64,000 nt of DNA from assembly GCA_041576815.1 (NCBI GenBank), contig JBFGKE010000006.1:1-64000 (forward strand). Reading direction: 5' to 3'. The translations under genes and the position numbers were made by a program. This document shows, in pieces, positions 43,080-53,128 of this stretch; position 1 is the first letter of the stretch; each line of letters opens with the position of its first letter. The notes beneath the pieces are model-generated. The model was given only the letters and a program-made list of their open reading frames with translations, was not told the origin of the DNA and did not search any database. The DNA is from SG8-38 sp041576815. Its GTDB lineage: Bacteria > Myxococcota_A > Polyangia > Polyangiales > Houyiibacteriaceae.

Positions 43080-44231
43080 GTGCTTCCGTGCGAGCTTCTC
43101 GATCCGGCGCGTGTCGAGACGCCGGCATACGTGATCGACCTCGCGGCGCTCGAACGAAACCTCGAGCTGCTGGCGCACGTTCGCGAGGCGGCACGGTGCG
43201 AGATTTTGCTCGCGCTGAAGGGTTTTGCAGCGTGGTCGACCTTCCCACTGATCGGCAAGTATCTCGATGGCATTGCCGCGAGCGGACCCGACGAAGCGCG
43301 GCTCGGGCGCGAGGAGCTCGACAAGCAGGTCCACACCTATTGCACGGCGTTCGACGAGTCTTCGCTTCGCGAAACCCTTCGTTACTCGGACCACGTGATA
43401 TTCAATTCGCCCTCGCAGATCGAACGGTTTCGCCCGGTCATCGACGAGCACGCCGGGCGAACGCGCTTCGGTCTACGCATCAATCCAGAGCACTCCGAGG
43501 TCGACGTCGCGATCTACGATCCGTGCGCCTCGGGCTCTCGTCTCGGAACGACCCGACGCGCACTGATGAAGGCCGACCTTCGCGGCATCGACGGCCTCCA
43601 CTTTCATACGCTCTGCGAGCTGGGTGCCGACGCGCTTCAACGAACTCTGGCGACGATCGAAGATCGGTTCGCCCCGTGGCTCGATGACGTGTCGTGGCTG
43701 AACCTCGGCGGGGGTCACCACATCACGAAGCCGGACTACGATGTCGGGCTGCTCGTCGACCTGGTCCGTGGCCTTCAGCGCCGTCATCACGTCGAGGTGG
43801 TGCTCGAGCCGAGCGAGGCGATCGCAGTCGATACCGGCGTGCTCATCGCCACCGTGCTCGACATCGTCGACAACGACGGCCCGATCGCGATCCTCGATAC
43901 CTCCGCAACCGCACACATGCCGGATGTCCTCGAGATGCCGTACCGTCCAGATGTCCGTGGCGCGTCCGATCCCGGCGAGCTCGCGCACACCTACACGCTC
44001 GGAGGGCTCACCTGCTTGGCGGGAGACGTGATCGGGCGCTATTCGTTTTCCAAACCGCTAGAGGTCGGCGACCGCGTGATCTTCGAGGACATGGCCCACT
44101 ATACGATGGTCAAGAACACCACGTTCAACGGCGTGAGGCTACCCTCGATCGCCTTCTACGACCCGCGCGATGAATCGTACCGTGTCCAGCGGCGCTTCGG
44201 GTACGAAGACTATCGCGCTCGTCTCTCTTGA
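43080..44231 (+). CDS. nspC: Carboxynorspermidine decarboxylase
   Basis: A 383-residue fold type III, PLP-dependent decarboxylase. GTG 43080 immediately follows the stop of the dehydrogenase. The PLP lysine is probably Lys47 in EILLALKGFA. LRINPEHSEVDVAIYDPCASGSRLG, HTLCELGADALQRTL, LNLGGGHHITKPDYD (phosphate-binding Gly-rich loop) and EPSEAIAVDTG are NspC-type motifs. It decarboxylates carboxy(nor)spermidine to spermidine or norspermidine. In Vibrio these polyamines act in biofilm signalling; in other bacteria they replace the SpeDE pathway. An SRPBCC gene follows after 38 bp. Confidence 0.95.
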   Translation: MLPCELLDPARVETPAYVIDLAALERNLELLAHVREAARCEILLALKGFAAWSTFPLIGKYLDGIAASGPDEARLGREELDKQVHTYCTAFDESSLRETLRYSDHVIFNSPSQIERFRPVIDEHAGRTRFGLRINPEHSEVDVAIYDPCASGSRLGTTRRALMKADLRGIDGLHFHTLCELGADALQRTLATIEDRFAPWLDDVSWLNLGGGHHITKPDYDVGLLVDLVRGLQRRHHVEVVLEPSEAIAVDTGVLIATVLDIVDNDGPIAILDTSATAHMPDVLEMPYRPDVRGASDPGELAHTYTLGGLTCLAGDVIGRYSFSKPLEVGDRVIFEDMAHYTMVKNTTFNGVRLPSIAFYDPRDESYRVQRRFGYEDYRARLS

Positions 44232-44269
44232 GGCTTGAACTTCGTTCGAGAAGGGTAAGACTCGCGGTC

Positions 44270-44782
44270 ATGGGGGCGTTCTCGGATTTCACGGCGTACG
44301 CATCACAGACCGGCGCGCAGCTCAGCAACCAGCCTCTCATCTTCGAGAAGGCGAGCTGCCTGAACGCGACCCAACACACGCTCTTCGACTACGTGTCCGA
44401 TTTCACGCGGCTCGACGAGTGGGTCCTCGGCGCAAAACGAAGCTGGGTGGACGACAGCCACGCGGAGACGCCGGGGCAAGTTGGGGCGGTGCGTGTCATC
44501 GAGAGTCCGATCGGGGCGCCGGTGCGCGAGGTGGTCAAAGCGTTCGAAGCGCCCCGCATGTTCGCGTACTCGGCCAACGACGAGGCCCTTCGCGGTCTCT
44601 GTACCGATCACTTGAGCGTGATCACCTGCGAGCCGCATCCCGACGGCGGCACGGTGCTGTGCTGGCAGGCCTACGGGCGCTTGCCGAATCAACCGTTGAA
44701 GGGGTGGGCGGGCAAGAAGCTCTTTCAGACCGTTCTGAGCCACGGCTTGAAAAAACTCGAGCGGAAGTTCCCGCCCCGCTGA
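44270..44782 (+). CDS. SRPBCC family protein (polyketide cyclase/START-like)
   Basis: A 170-residue protein, ATG 44270 (TTG 44228 would give an unusual 14-residue extension). The helix-grip fold pattern is evident: FEKASCLNATQHTLFDYVSDFTRLDEWVLGAKRSWVDD, then AVRVIESPIGAPVREVVKAFEAPRMFAYS, DHLSVITCEPHPDGGTVLCWQAYGRLP and a C-terminal helix GKKLFQTVLSHGLKKLERKF. It likely binds a hydrophobic ligand; nothing in the sequence names it. It ends 4 bp before recC, which has no Shine-Dalgarno of its own, so the reading frames look coupled. Confidence 0.85.
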   Translation: MGAFSDFTAYASQTGAQLSNQPLIFEKASCLNATQHTLFDYVSDFTRLDEWVLGAKRSWVDDSHAETPGQVGAVRVIESPIGAPVREVVKAFEAPRMFAYSANDEALRGLCTDHLSVITCEPHPDGGTVLCWQAYGRLPNQPLKGWAGKKLFQTVLSHGLKKLERKFPPR

Positions 44783-44786
44783 GTAA

Positions 44787-47700
44787 ATGGAGCTCGTTCG
44801 CAGCAACCGAACGGAAAACCTCGCAAAGGCGCTGGTCGAAAGCGTGCGAAAGAAGCCCCTCGGGCCTTTCGCGAAAGAAGCGGTGGTGGTGCAAAGCCTC
44901 GGCATGGAGCGTTGGCTGACGCTCGAGCTTTCGAAGTCGCTCGGCATCTGGGGCAATCCCTTCTTTCCATTTCCCCGGGCCCTCGTGGAGCAGATCCTCG
45001 AAGACCTCTCCGAGGGCGCTTCCGAAGAAGCCAAAGCGTATGACCCCACCCGCTTGAAGTGGACCGTGGCCGAGCTTCTCCGGGAGTCGGCGCCGTCGGA
45101 GCTTCACGCATACCTCGGCGATCCGCCTGATGCGGATCGAGTGCTTCGGCTCGCAGCGACCGTATCCGGCACGTTCGACCGGTACGTCGTCCACCGCGCC
45201 GGCACCATGAACCGATGGGTGCGCGGAGCGGAGCACCATTGGCAGGCGGATCTCTGGCGACGCGTCGTGCAACGCCTCGGACCCCACGACCTCGCCACGC
45301 GCGTGGGGCGCGCCGTCGAGGCGCTGCGGTCGCCGAGCTTCAATGGCGGCGTACGATACGAGCGCATTCAGCTGTTTTCGCTCGAAACGCTGCCGCCGCT
45401 GTTTCTCGAGCTGTTCAGCGAGCTTTCGCGGAGGGTGCCGACCAAGCTCTACCTTCTCGAGCCTTCGTCGGAGTATGTCTCCGACGTCGATCCCGCACCA
45501 CAGCTTTCGCTACCGATCGAAGAGGCTTCCTATGACGGCCATCCCCTGATGGTGCGTTGCGGCAGGCTCGCTCGCGACTTCCAAGGGCTTCTTCTCGCCA
45601 TGGACGGCGTGGTCCGGTCGGAGGTCGATCTCTTCGTGCGGCCGGAGCGGCATGATCTGCTCCGGTCTCTGCAAGCCGACATCCTCGAATTTCGGGCGCC
45701 ACCCGATCCGAGCCAACGTGAAGAGCTCGAAAGCGCCGATCGGTCGATCGCCATCCACGCCTGCACAGGCCCGATGCGAGAGGTTCAAGTGCTTCACGAT
45801 CAAATTCGTGCGGCGCTCGAAGACGAACCGTCGCTACTGCCCGAGGACATCGTCGTGATGACGCCCGACCTCGAGACCTATGCTCCTCTTTTTCGGGCGG
45901 TCTTCGGGCAACAGGACCCGCAGCGCATCCCCTACGAAGTTCACGACCGCCGAACGCGCGACGATGCCACCTTCTATGAGGATTTTTCGTCGGTTCTCGA
46001 GGTGATCGACTCGCGTTTCTCGGTGCTCGACGTGCTTCGTCTGATCGACGCGGGGTCGCTCCGCGCAGCTTTCCGCTTCACCCCGGAAGAGCGGGCGCGC
46101 CTCGCGCAGATTCTGGAGGAAATCGGCGTGCGCTGGGGCGCGGATGCAGCGCATCGAAACGAGCTCGGGTTCCCCGATGAGCCGATGCACACTTGGCGTG
46201 CGGGGTTCGAGCGCCTTTTCCTTGGGTTCGCGCGCATGCCCAACGCAACCGAGGCTTTCGAAGGCACGCTGCCCCGCGGCGCCCCCACTTTGGCCGACGC
46301 CGATCTGGTCGCACGCCTTTCACAACTGTGTGAGCTGCTGTTCGACTTTCGAAACCAAGCACGCGAGCCCATGGGAATCGGGCGCTGGGCGCTGCTACTC
46401 GAGCGGCTGTGCACGGCGCTGTTCGGTGAGGACGACGAAAGCAGCGCGCCTGTCCGCGTCTTACGGGCCGCACTGGACGAGATGAAAGCCGGGGCCGGGA
46501 CCCGGTACACCGGTGCAATCTCGCTGAGCACGATGAGGCGAGAGCTCATCGCCTCGCTTCGTCTGAGCACGCCGGCGGTCGGTTTTCTCCGTCGAGGGGT
46601 GACGCTGACGGAGCTCGTGCCGCTGCGCTCGGTTCCTTTCCGTGTCGTGTGTCTGCTCGGGATGAGCGAGGAATCGTTTCCGCGCGGCGACGACCGCCCA
46701 AGCTTCGATCGAACGCGTTTAGATCACCAGCCCGGCGACCGAAACAAGCGCGACGACGACCGTCACTCTTTCCTGCAAGCGGTCCTTTGCGCCAGGGATC
46801 GACTGATCGTCTCGTACAGCGCGCCGCCGACGAGCCTCCGGAGCGGCGCCAACCCATCCCCCGTGGTCTGGGAGCTCTGCGAAACGGTGGATCGCTTCTA
46901 TCGAAGAAAGGATCTCGGGCGTGCACTCGAAGCGACGGTGCATCCCGTCCATGCATTCGACACACGATACTTCGACGGTGGCGCGCTTCCGCAAAGCAGC
47001 TCCGCGCGCCACCTGGAGATCGCCAGAGCCATCGCCGAGCCCGCGCAGGAGCCGACGCGAGTCGAGCTGTGCGCCGAGCTCGAGCCTGACACCGAAGCAG
47101 AGACGCTGTCGACGACCGAGCTCAGCAGATGGCTTTGGAACCCGGCGAGAGAATTCATCCAGCGCTTGCTGCGTACGAAGTTCGAACGGTCGACCCTGTA
47201 CGAGCCGACCCATGCGCTGATGGCCATCACGCCACTCTCGGCTGCACGCGTGGGCGGCATGGCGCTCGACGCGGGGCTTCGCGGCAAGGCGCTTTGCGAC
47301 TACCTGCAGGCCGCACCCGAGTTCCCCGACGGAACGGCCGGACGACTCGAGCGGCATCGGTTGGCACGCGAGATCGAGCTCGTCGATCGAGCGCGGGAGG
47401 ATGCGTCGACTGGAACGAGCCCGGATTCGGCGTGGGTGTCCGCCGCAATCCAGGGCGTGCAGCTCGAAGCCCGGCTTGGGGGTATCTACGGACCGGGCCG
47501 CCTCGTCACGCGGTTCACCAAACCAGAAAGACGGACGGAGCTGCAGGGTTGGATCGAGCACCTCTTGATGCGGGCGGCCGGCGAAGCCGCAACCGCGACC
47601 GAGCTGGTGCTGCGGGGAGACGAAACCAAGGCGACCCGCGTGTGCTTCGCAAACCCCGGTGACCCCGCGAAGGTGCTCCAAGACCTCATCGCGCTCTATC

Positions 47701-47957
47701 GTGCTTGTCGCGAGCGGCCGCTCCCGCTGTTCGAAGGTGCTTCGTGGGAGTTTGCGCGGGTTCACGCGACGCACGGGCGGCAAAAGGCGGTCGACGCGGC
47801 GAGAAAGGCGCTCCGCGATCAACGAAAGTACGACGCTAGGCTCGCTTATCTGCTGGGCCCGGACGACCCGTTCGTCGAACCGACTTGGTGCGAGAAGTTC
47901 CGCGAAGCATCGCTCCGCGTCTACGGACCGCTTCTCGAACATCGGAGTGAGCGATGA
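44787..47957 (+). CDS. recC: Exodeoxyribonuclease V gamma subunit RecC
   Basis: A 1056-residue protein close to the E. coli RecC length (1122). It opens with the RecC/AddB-like N-terminus MELVRSNRTENLAKALVESVR and VVVQSLGMERWLTLELSKSLGIWGNPFFPFPRALVEQIL. LREVEVLHDQIR-like text (MREVQVLHDQIRAALED, about 330), VYYLLGMSEESFPRGDDRPSFD-like VVCLLGMSEESFPRGDDRPSFD (about 620) and a degenerate nuclease-like C-terminus (AYLLGPDDPFVEPTWCEKFREASLRVY) are typical. RecC splits the strands and reads Chi in the RecBCD enzyme. The stop overlaps recB by four bases (ATGA). Confidence 0.95.
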   Translation: MELVRSNRTENLAKALVESVRKKPLGPFAKEAVVVQSLGMERWLTLELSKSLGIWGNPFFPFPRALVEQILEDLSEGASEEAKAYDPTRLKWTVAELLRESAPSELHAYLGDPPDADRVLRLAATVSGTFDRYVVHRAGTMNRWVRGAEHHWQADLWRRVVQRLGPHDLATRVGRAVEALRSPSFNGGVRYERIQLFSLETLPPLFLELFSELSRRVPTKLYLLEPSSEYVSDVDPAPQLSLPIEEASYDGHPLMVRCGRLARDFQGLLLAMDGVVRSEVDLFVRPERHDLLRSLQADILEFRAPPDPSQREELESADRSIAIHACTGPMREVQVLHDQIRAALEDEPSLLPEDIVVMTPDLETYAPLFRAVFGQQDPQRIPYEVHDRRTRDDATFYEDFSSVLEVIDSRFSVLDVLRLIDAGSLRAAFRFTPEERARLAQILEEIGVRWGADAAHRNELGFPDEPMHTWRAGFERLFLGFARMPNATEAFEGTLPRGAPTLADADLVARLSQLCELLFDFRNQAREPMGIGRWALLLERLCTALFGEDDESSAPVRVLRAALDEMKAGAGTRYTGAISLSTMRRELIASLRLSTPAVGFLRRGVTLTELVPLRSVPFRVVCLLGMSEESFPRGDDRPSFDRTRLDHQPGDRNKRDDDRHSFLQAVLCARDRLIVSYSAPPTSLRSGANPSPVVWELCETVDRFYRRKDLGRALEATVHPVHAFDTRYFDGGALPQSSSARHLEIARAIAEPAQEPTRVELCAELEPDTEAETLSTTELSRWLWNPAREFIQRLLRTKFERSTLYEPTHALMAITPLSAARVGGMALDAGLRGKALCDYLQAAPEFPDGTAGRLERHRLAREIELVDRAREDASTGTSPDSAWVSAAIQGVQLEARLGGIYGPGRLVTRFTKPERRTELQGWIEHLLMRAAGEAATATELVLRGDETKATRVCFANPGDPAKVLQDLIALYRACRERPLPLFEGASWEFARVHATHGRQKAVDAARKALRDQRKYDARLAYLLGPDDPFVEPTWCEKFREASLRVYGPLLEHRSER

Positions 47958-50900
47958 CGCAGGTGTCCGCCGAAGCAATTGCGCTCGACTCGCCCTGCCT
48001 CGTCGAAGCAAGCGCCGGCACGGGCAAGACGCACGCGATCACGACCTATTTCGTGCGGGCAATCGTGGAGCTTGGTTTGAGCCCCGATCAGATCCTCGTC
48101 GTCACCTACACCAAGGCAGCCACCGCCGAGCTACGCGCTCGAACGCGGACGCGACTCATGCAGGCGATTTCGATGCTCGACGCCGAGCCGACCGAAGAGG
48201 ACGCGCTGTCGGTCATCGTGAACGGCGCGGTGCGGCGCATCGACCGCCGTGAGGTCGAGCGGGCGCTCGTCGATGCTCTCGGACAAATGGATCAGGCCGC
48301 GATTTCGACGATTCACGGATTCTGCCAGCGGGTGCTTCAAGATTTCCCCCTTTCGTTCGGGATCGATTTCGACTTCGAGGTTTCCGAGGACGCACGGTCG
48401 CTCCAGCGCGCCATGGCGATCGATTTTTGGGCCGCAGACCTCTACGACAAACCCGATTGGCTCCTGCATGCGCTCCGCGACGCGCGCGTGAGCGTGGACT
48501 ACCTCGCCAGGCTGGCAGAGCTCGCGACGCGCCCCGGCGTCGAGGTTCTGGGGCCGGAAGCCGTGGAGATCGACGACCGACGCATCGAGGCTTGGTCCGA
48601 GTCCAAGGCCCGGGCCGCGGCGATCTGGGCTGCGGAGCGATCCACGATCCTCGGCCACCTTCAAAGCGAGGTTCTCAATCAGTCGATCTACAAGCCGCGC
48701 TCAGTCGAAGGATGGGAGTTCCAGATCGATGCGTTCTTCGCAACCCCGGGCTGGTGTCCCCTGCCGAAGTTTTGGAGGTGGCTCGGCCAGGACAACATCG
48801 ACGACAAGGTCAAAAAGGACTTTGATCCGCCGCAGCATCCGTTCTTCGTGGAATGCGAAGGTCTTCGTCGGGCTGCCGAGGAGATTCGCGAGGGGTTTCA
48901 GCGGGCGGCATTTGATTTTCAGATGCGTTTTCTCGCTTACGTGCGCGGCGAGACGCAGAAACGCAAGAACCGCGACGCCATTCTGACCTACGACGATCTT
49001 CTCACGTCGGTCTACGCGCCGTTCGACACCGGCGATCCCATCCACGATCCGAAGCTCAGCGCACAAATCGCCTCGGAGGTGTCCAATGCGTTCCCACTCG
49101 CCCTTGTCGACGAGTTTCAGGACACCGATTCGGTCCAATACGGGATCTTCCGCGCGATTTGGGGCGAGGGTTCGGCCGTGTATGTCGGTGACCCGAAGCA
49201 GGCGATCTACGCGTTCCGCGGCGCCGACGTGTTCTCGTACATTCGTGCCGTCGACGACGTGGCCGGGCGCGCCTACGCATTGACGACGAACCGGCGTTCG
49301 GATCCAGGCCTCGTCGACGCGGTCAACACGCTCTTCTCGCGGCACGAACCGCCTTTCCTGCTCGAGGAGATCCGCATGCAGCCTGCGGTCGCGCACGCGA
49401 CGCGTCGTTCGACGTTCGACCCGTCGCTGGAGCTCCTCTACCTGCAAGCCGAGCGCCTCGCGCCTTCGCCCGAGGACACCGTCCCGCCGATCGTGGCGAA
49501 CGAGATCGGGCTTTTGCTGCAGTCCGACGAGCGCATCGAGGGGCGGCCGATCGAGCCCGGCGACATCGCAGTCCTGTGCCGAACCAACCGGCAGGCTTCG
49601 GCGGTCACCGCGGCGCTCCGGGAACTGCGCGTTCCAGCGTCGCTCGACGGTGACGCGAGCGTCCTCAACACGGCGATTGCCGACGACCTTCGAGCCGTCC
49701 TCGAAGCGGCGCTCTTGCCCGGCGACGGCTTCGTGGTCCGCCGGGCGCTGCTCACCGAGCTCTTGGGCGTCACACCGTACGAGCTTTCCGAGATGGGCGA
49801 CGAGGCTTGGTCCAACTGGGTCTCGCGGTTTAGCGCGTGGAACGACACGTGGCATCGCCACGGCGTCGTTCGGTTTCTCGAAGACCTGTTGCGCGACACC
49901 CACGCCGAGTCGCGCATGGCCCGGCACCCGGCTGCCCGTCGCCATCTCACCGACTTGCTTCACATCGAAGAGCTCCTGCTGCGGGGGGAGCGTGAGCGCC
50001 AGCGAGACCCGTTTGCGCTCATGCAGTGGTTTCGGCGATTGGACGAGAACAATCCGGACCGCGGCTCCGTCGACGTCGAGGGGCTCCAGCAGCGGCCCGA
50101 CGCCGAGTCGGGCGCCGTTCGGGTGTCGACGATCCACAAGAGCAAAGGACTCGAGTATGGGGTCGTCTACGTTCCGTTCACGTGGAACGACGTACGCCTG
50201 TTCCGGTTCGACCGAACCGCGATCAAGTTCCACGATGCGGACCGGAACCTCAAAGTCGACCTCGGGTCTGCGAATCGGAGCGACCACCTCGCGATCAGCC
50301 AGCGTGAGAATTTTTCCGAGGCGATACGTCTACTCTATGTCGCGGTGACGCGCGCCAAACACCGCTGCACGCTTTTTTGGGGGCCGGCGCGAGGGGTGGC
50401 GGACTCGGCGCTCGGCTACCTGCTCCACGGCCGCGTGGATGGCGCGCGACTCGACGAAACGCGGATGCGGGCGGACGTCGAGGCGTTCGTGTCGGCATCC
50501 AATGGTGCGGCGGACACCCTCAAGCCGAGGGAGGAACGTGCCCGGCCGTACGAGGCGCGGCATCCGCAAGGCGCGCTCGCCGTTCGTGCGGCTCGACGGA
50601 CGTTTAGTCACGCCCGCCGCATCGCGAGCTTTACCAGCCTGACGGGTCATGACGAGAAGACGCCGGGGCCTGGGCGCGGCGTCGATGTCGTCGAACGGGC
50701 GACCGGACTCTTCGAAACACTCCCCGCGGGGGCGCGCACGGGTCTCCTGCTCCACGCGGTGCTCGAGCGCGTCTCATTCGAAAAGCTCGACGACGACGAT
50801 ACGCTCCAACTCATCGCGGAGGAGCTCGGCCGCTTCGGGTTCGACGACACCCTGGGCGAAACCGTCCGAACGGACCTGGCGACCGTCGCACGAACCCCGT

Positions 50901-51448
50901 TGACCACGGAGCCCGATGCGCCGAACCTAGCCGCGCTGTCGCGGGACCATCAGCTTCGAGAGCTCGAGTTCACGCTCGGTCTGGACGCGCCTGCACTCGC
51001 GGGCCTCGCCGACGTTCTCGAGTGCCACGGCGCACCGGCGTCACTCCCCGGCTACCACGAGCGCCTCCGCCGTCTCGGTGCCGCGGGGCTTCAGCCGTTC
51101 TTGCGTGGGTTCATCGACTTGGTGTTCCAATGGAACGGGCGCTGGTATGTGGCCGACTACAAGTCGAATCTCTTGCCGGCGTACGGTCCAGCCGAGGTGA
51201 GCGAGGCCGTGGCCCGAGAGCACTACGCGCTCCAGGCCCAGCTCTACACGGCCGCAGCGCATCGGTTCCTGTTGCAGCGCGTGCCGCGGTACGATCCCGA
51301 GACCCAGTGGGGTGGCTCACTCTTTCTCTTTCTTCGCGGCATGGGTGGTGCGGATCATGCTGGGCGCAGCGTTTTTTTCGACAGGCAGCCCGCGTCGCTG
51401 CTGCGTGAAGTCGACGCGTGGTTGGGAGGCGGCGATGGATCTGCGTGA
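47954..51448 (+). CDS. recB: Exodeoxyribonuclease V beta subunit RecB
   Basis: A 1164-residue UvrD-type helicase-nuclease. Walker A is VEASAGTGKTHAITTYFVRA (start), motif Ia TYTKAATAELRARTR, motif II LALVDEFQDTDSVQYGIFRAIW, motif III YVGDPKQAIYAFRGADVFSYI and later motifs VRVSTIHKSKGLEYGVVYVPF and LLYVAVTRAKHRCTLFW. The C-terminal RecB nuclease signature is visible in GLLLHAVLERV, LRGFIDLVFQWNGRWYVADYKSN (Asp and Lys of the metal site) and ALQAQLYTAAAHRFL. It starts inside recC and overlaps recD by 14 bp, so the three subunits are made together. It is the 3'-5' motor and nuclease of double-strand-break repair. Confidence 0.97.
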   Translation: MTQVSAEAIALDSPCLVEASAGTGKTHAITTYFVRAIVELGLSPDQILVVTYTKAATAELRARTRTRLMQAISMLDAEPTEEDALSVIVNGAVRRIDRREVERALVDALGQMDQAAISTIHGFCQRVLQDFPLSFGIDFDFEVSEDARSLQRAMAIDFWAADLYDKPDWLLHALRDARVSVDYLARLAELATRPGVEVLGPEAVEIDDRRIEAWSESKARAAAIWAAERSTILGHLQSEVLNQSIYKPRSVEGWEFQIDAFFATPGWCPLPKFWRWLGQDNIDDKVKKDFDPPQHPFFVECEGLRRAAEEIREGFQRAAFDFQMRFLAYVRGETQKRKNRDAILTYDDLLTSVYAPFDTGDPIHDPKLSAQIASEVSNAFPLALVDEFQDTDSVQYGIFRAIWGEGSAVYVGDPKQAIYAFRGADVFSYIRAVDDVAGRAYALTTNRRSDPGLVDAVNTLFSRHEPPFLLEEIRMQPAVAHATRRSTFDPSLELLYLQAERLAPSPEDTVPPIVANEIGLLLQSDERIEGRPIEPGDIAVLCRTNRQASAVTAALRELRVPASLDGDASVLNTAIADDLRAVLEAALLPGDGFVVRRALLTELLGVTPYELSEMGDEAWSNWVSRFSAWNDTWHRHGVVRFLEDLLRDTHAESRMARHPAARRHLTDLLHIEELLLRGERERQRDPFALMQWFRRLDENNPDRGSVDVEGLQQRPDAESGAVRVSTIHKSKGLEYGVVYVPFTWNDVRLFRFDRTAIKFHDADRNLKVDLGSANRSDHLAISQRENFSEAIRLLYVAVTRAKHRCTLFWGPARGVADSALGYLLHGRVDGARLDETRMRADVEAFVSASNGAADTLKPREERARPYEARHPQGALAVRAARRTFSHARRIASFTSLTGHDEKTPGPGRGVDVVERATGLFETLPAGARTGLLLHAVLERVSFEKLDDDDTLQLIAEELGRFGFDDTLGETVRTDLATVARTPLTTEPDAPNLAALSRDHQLRELEFTLGLDAPALAGLADVLECHGAPASLPGYHERLRRLGAAGLQPFLRGFIDLVFQWNGRWYVADYKSNLLPAYGPAEVSEAVAREHYALQAQLYTAAAHRFLLQRVPRYDPETQWGGSLFLFLRGMGGADHAGRSVFFDRQPASLLREVDAWLGGGDGSA

Positions 51449-53126
51449 GCTCAACGCACGCAGCTTGGTCGAAACACTCGACTTCGAGCTTGCGCGTGCT
51501 CTGGCCCGGTTGACCGGCGAAACGAACGGCGACGTCGAGCTTGCGATCGCGCTCACCAGCAGAAACGTCCGGAGAGGCCACAGCTGCTTTCGGATCGACA
51601 CGTCCGCTGCAGATCTCTGGCCGAACGAAGAGGCGCCGGCGCTCCCCACGGCCGACGCATGGCGAGGCGCCCTTGCCGAGAGCCGTCTCACACAGAGCGG
51701 GCCACTCGTGCTCGACGGGGCGGGCCGGCTCTACCTCCGGCGCTACTGGCAGCTCGAGCAAGACATCGCAGCGCAGATCGCAGCGAGGTCCACGGCGCCT
51801 TCGATGGTCGAGGGCGAGTCCCGCTGGCTGGAAGACTCGTTGAGTAGGCTATTTCCCGACGCAAGCGCCGATCCACAGCGCCAAGCCGCGCGCAACGCGC
51901 TTCGGCATCGCGTGTCGCTGCTTTGCGGTGGACCGGGAACGGGCAAGACCACCACGGTTGCCGCCATCGTCGCTCTCGCGGTCGAGGCCTGGCTCCGTCA
52001 GACAGGCGGGCCCCCACGCACGATGCTGCTGGCCCCGACCGGCAAGTCCGCGGCGCGGCTTGGCGAAGCGGTACGTCGCGCCAAAAGCCGGGTCGACGCC
52101 GCGGACGAGGTCCTCGCGCAGATTCCAAACGATGCGCAGACGGTGCACCGCGCCCTCGGCATGAGGCGCACGGGACAACGGTTTTGGCGTGATGCGGACA
52201 TTCCCCTCGAAGCCGACTTCATCGTGGTCGACGAAGCGTCGATGGTCGACCTCGGCCTGATGCGACAGCTTCTCGACGCCGCGCCCGCGGAAGCCACGCT
52301 GCTGATCGTCGGCGACCCCGACCAACTCACGTCGGTCGAGGCCGGCACGGTCCTGCGTGACCTGGTCGCGGCAAGCACCTCCACCTGGTGGCAGGGCCGC
52401 GTGACCGAGCTGACGACCACGTATCGCTACGACGAGCAACAGCCCCTCGGTACGCTGATCGGCGCGGTAAGGCGGGGGGACGCCAACGGGGTCGCCGCGG
52501 TGCTGGCCGGAGCCGCGGACGACGCGGTCTGGCGCCCGTTCGGCGACTTGCACAAAGAGCTCGAGCGAGCGGCCGCACTCTGGGCCGACGTGCTGCGGGT
52601 GCGTGAGCCCGCAAAGCACTTCGAGCGTCGCAGCGACTTCGTCACACTGACCCCGTTTCGGAGCGGCCGCGTCGGAACGCAGCGTCTCGGGGAGTCGATT
52701 CGCGACCGACTCCCCGAGGGCGTCGGGGCCGTCGAGCCAATCATCTTGGAGCAAAACAGTTACGAGCTCGACGTCTACAACGGGGACTTCGGCATGCGCG
52801 TGGAAAGCGACCCCCCGGTTGGGTACGTCCAAAGCGACGATCCGGAGGGCTTTCGGAAGATCGCGGCGGCCAGGCTGCCACGGCACTCGACGGCCTTCGC
52901 GCTCACCGTGCACAAATCGCAGGGCTCAGAGTTCAACGAAGTGCTGCTCGTGCTGCCCGAGGAAGACGCGCTCCTGCTGACGCGCGAGCTCGTCTACACC
53001 GCGGTGAGCCGAGCGCGCCAGCGCGTTCGAATCGTCGGTCCCGAGGACGTGCTGCGGGCGGCTCTCGGACGAAAGGCGCGGCGCGACTCGGGTCTGGTCG
53101 ATGCGATCGAGCAAACGCGCCCGTGA
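51435..53126 (+). CDS. recD: Exodeoxyribonuclease V alpha subunit RecD
   Basis: A 563-residue SF1B helicase. ATG 51435 is chosen because GGGAGG lies upstream and the frame extension to 51312 is antiparallel to nothing known and lies inside recB. Walker A is LLCGGPGTGKTTTVAAIVAL (about 160), then LAPTGKSAARLGEAVR, VVDEASMVDLGLMRQLLDA (motif II), LLIVGDPDQLTSVEAGTVL, and near the C-terminus FALTVHKSQGSEFNEVLLVLP and LLTRELVYTAVSRARQRVRIVG. It is the 5'-3' motor of RecBCD. It ends 2 bp before the convergent RTX/gingipain gene, with no terminator between them. Confidence 0.96.
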   Translation: MDLRELNARSLVETLDFELARALARLTGETNGDVELAIALTSRNVRRGHSCFRIDTSAADLWPNEEAPALPTADAWRGALAESRLTQSGPLVLDGAGRLYLRRYWQLEQDIAAQIAARSTAPSMVEGESRWLEDSLSRLFPDASADPQRQAARNALRHRVSLLCGGPGTGKTTTVAAIVALAVEAWLRQTGGPPRTMLLAPTGKSAARLGEAVRRAKSRVDAADEVLAQIPNDAQTVHRALGMRRTGQRFWRDADIPLEADFIVVDEASMVDLGLMRQLLDAAPAEATLLIVGDPDQLTSVEAGTVLRDLVAASTSTWWQGRVTELTTTYRYDEQQPLGTLIGAVRRGDANGVAAVLAGAADDAVWRPFGDLHKELERAAALWADVLRVREPAKHFERRSDFVTLTPFRSGRVGTQRLGESIRDRLPEGVGAVEPIILEQNSYELDVYNGDFGMRVESDPPVGYVQSDDPEGFRKIAAARLPRHSTAFALTVHKSQGSEFNEVLLVLPEEDALLLTRELVYTAVSRARQRVRIVGPEDVLRAALGRKARRDSGLVDAIEQTRP

Positions 53127-53128
53127 GC

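Noticed and set aside
51312..51434. Upstream extension of the RecD frame
   Set aside because: It falls within recB and reads as an out-of-frame extension; ATG 51435 has GGGAGG and starts at the RecD family N-terminus.
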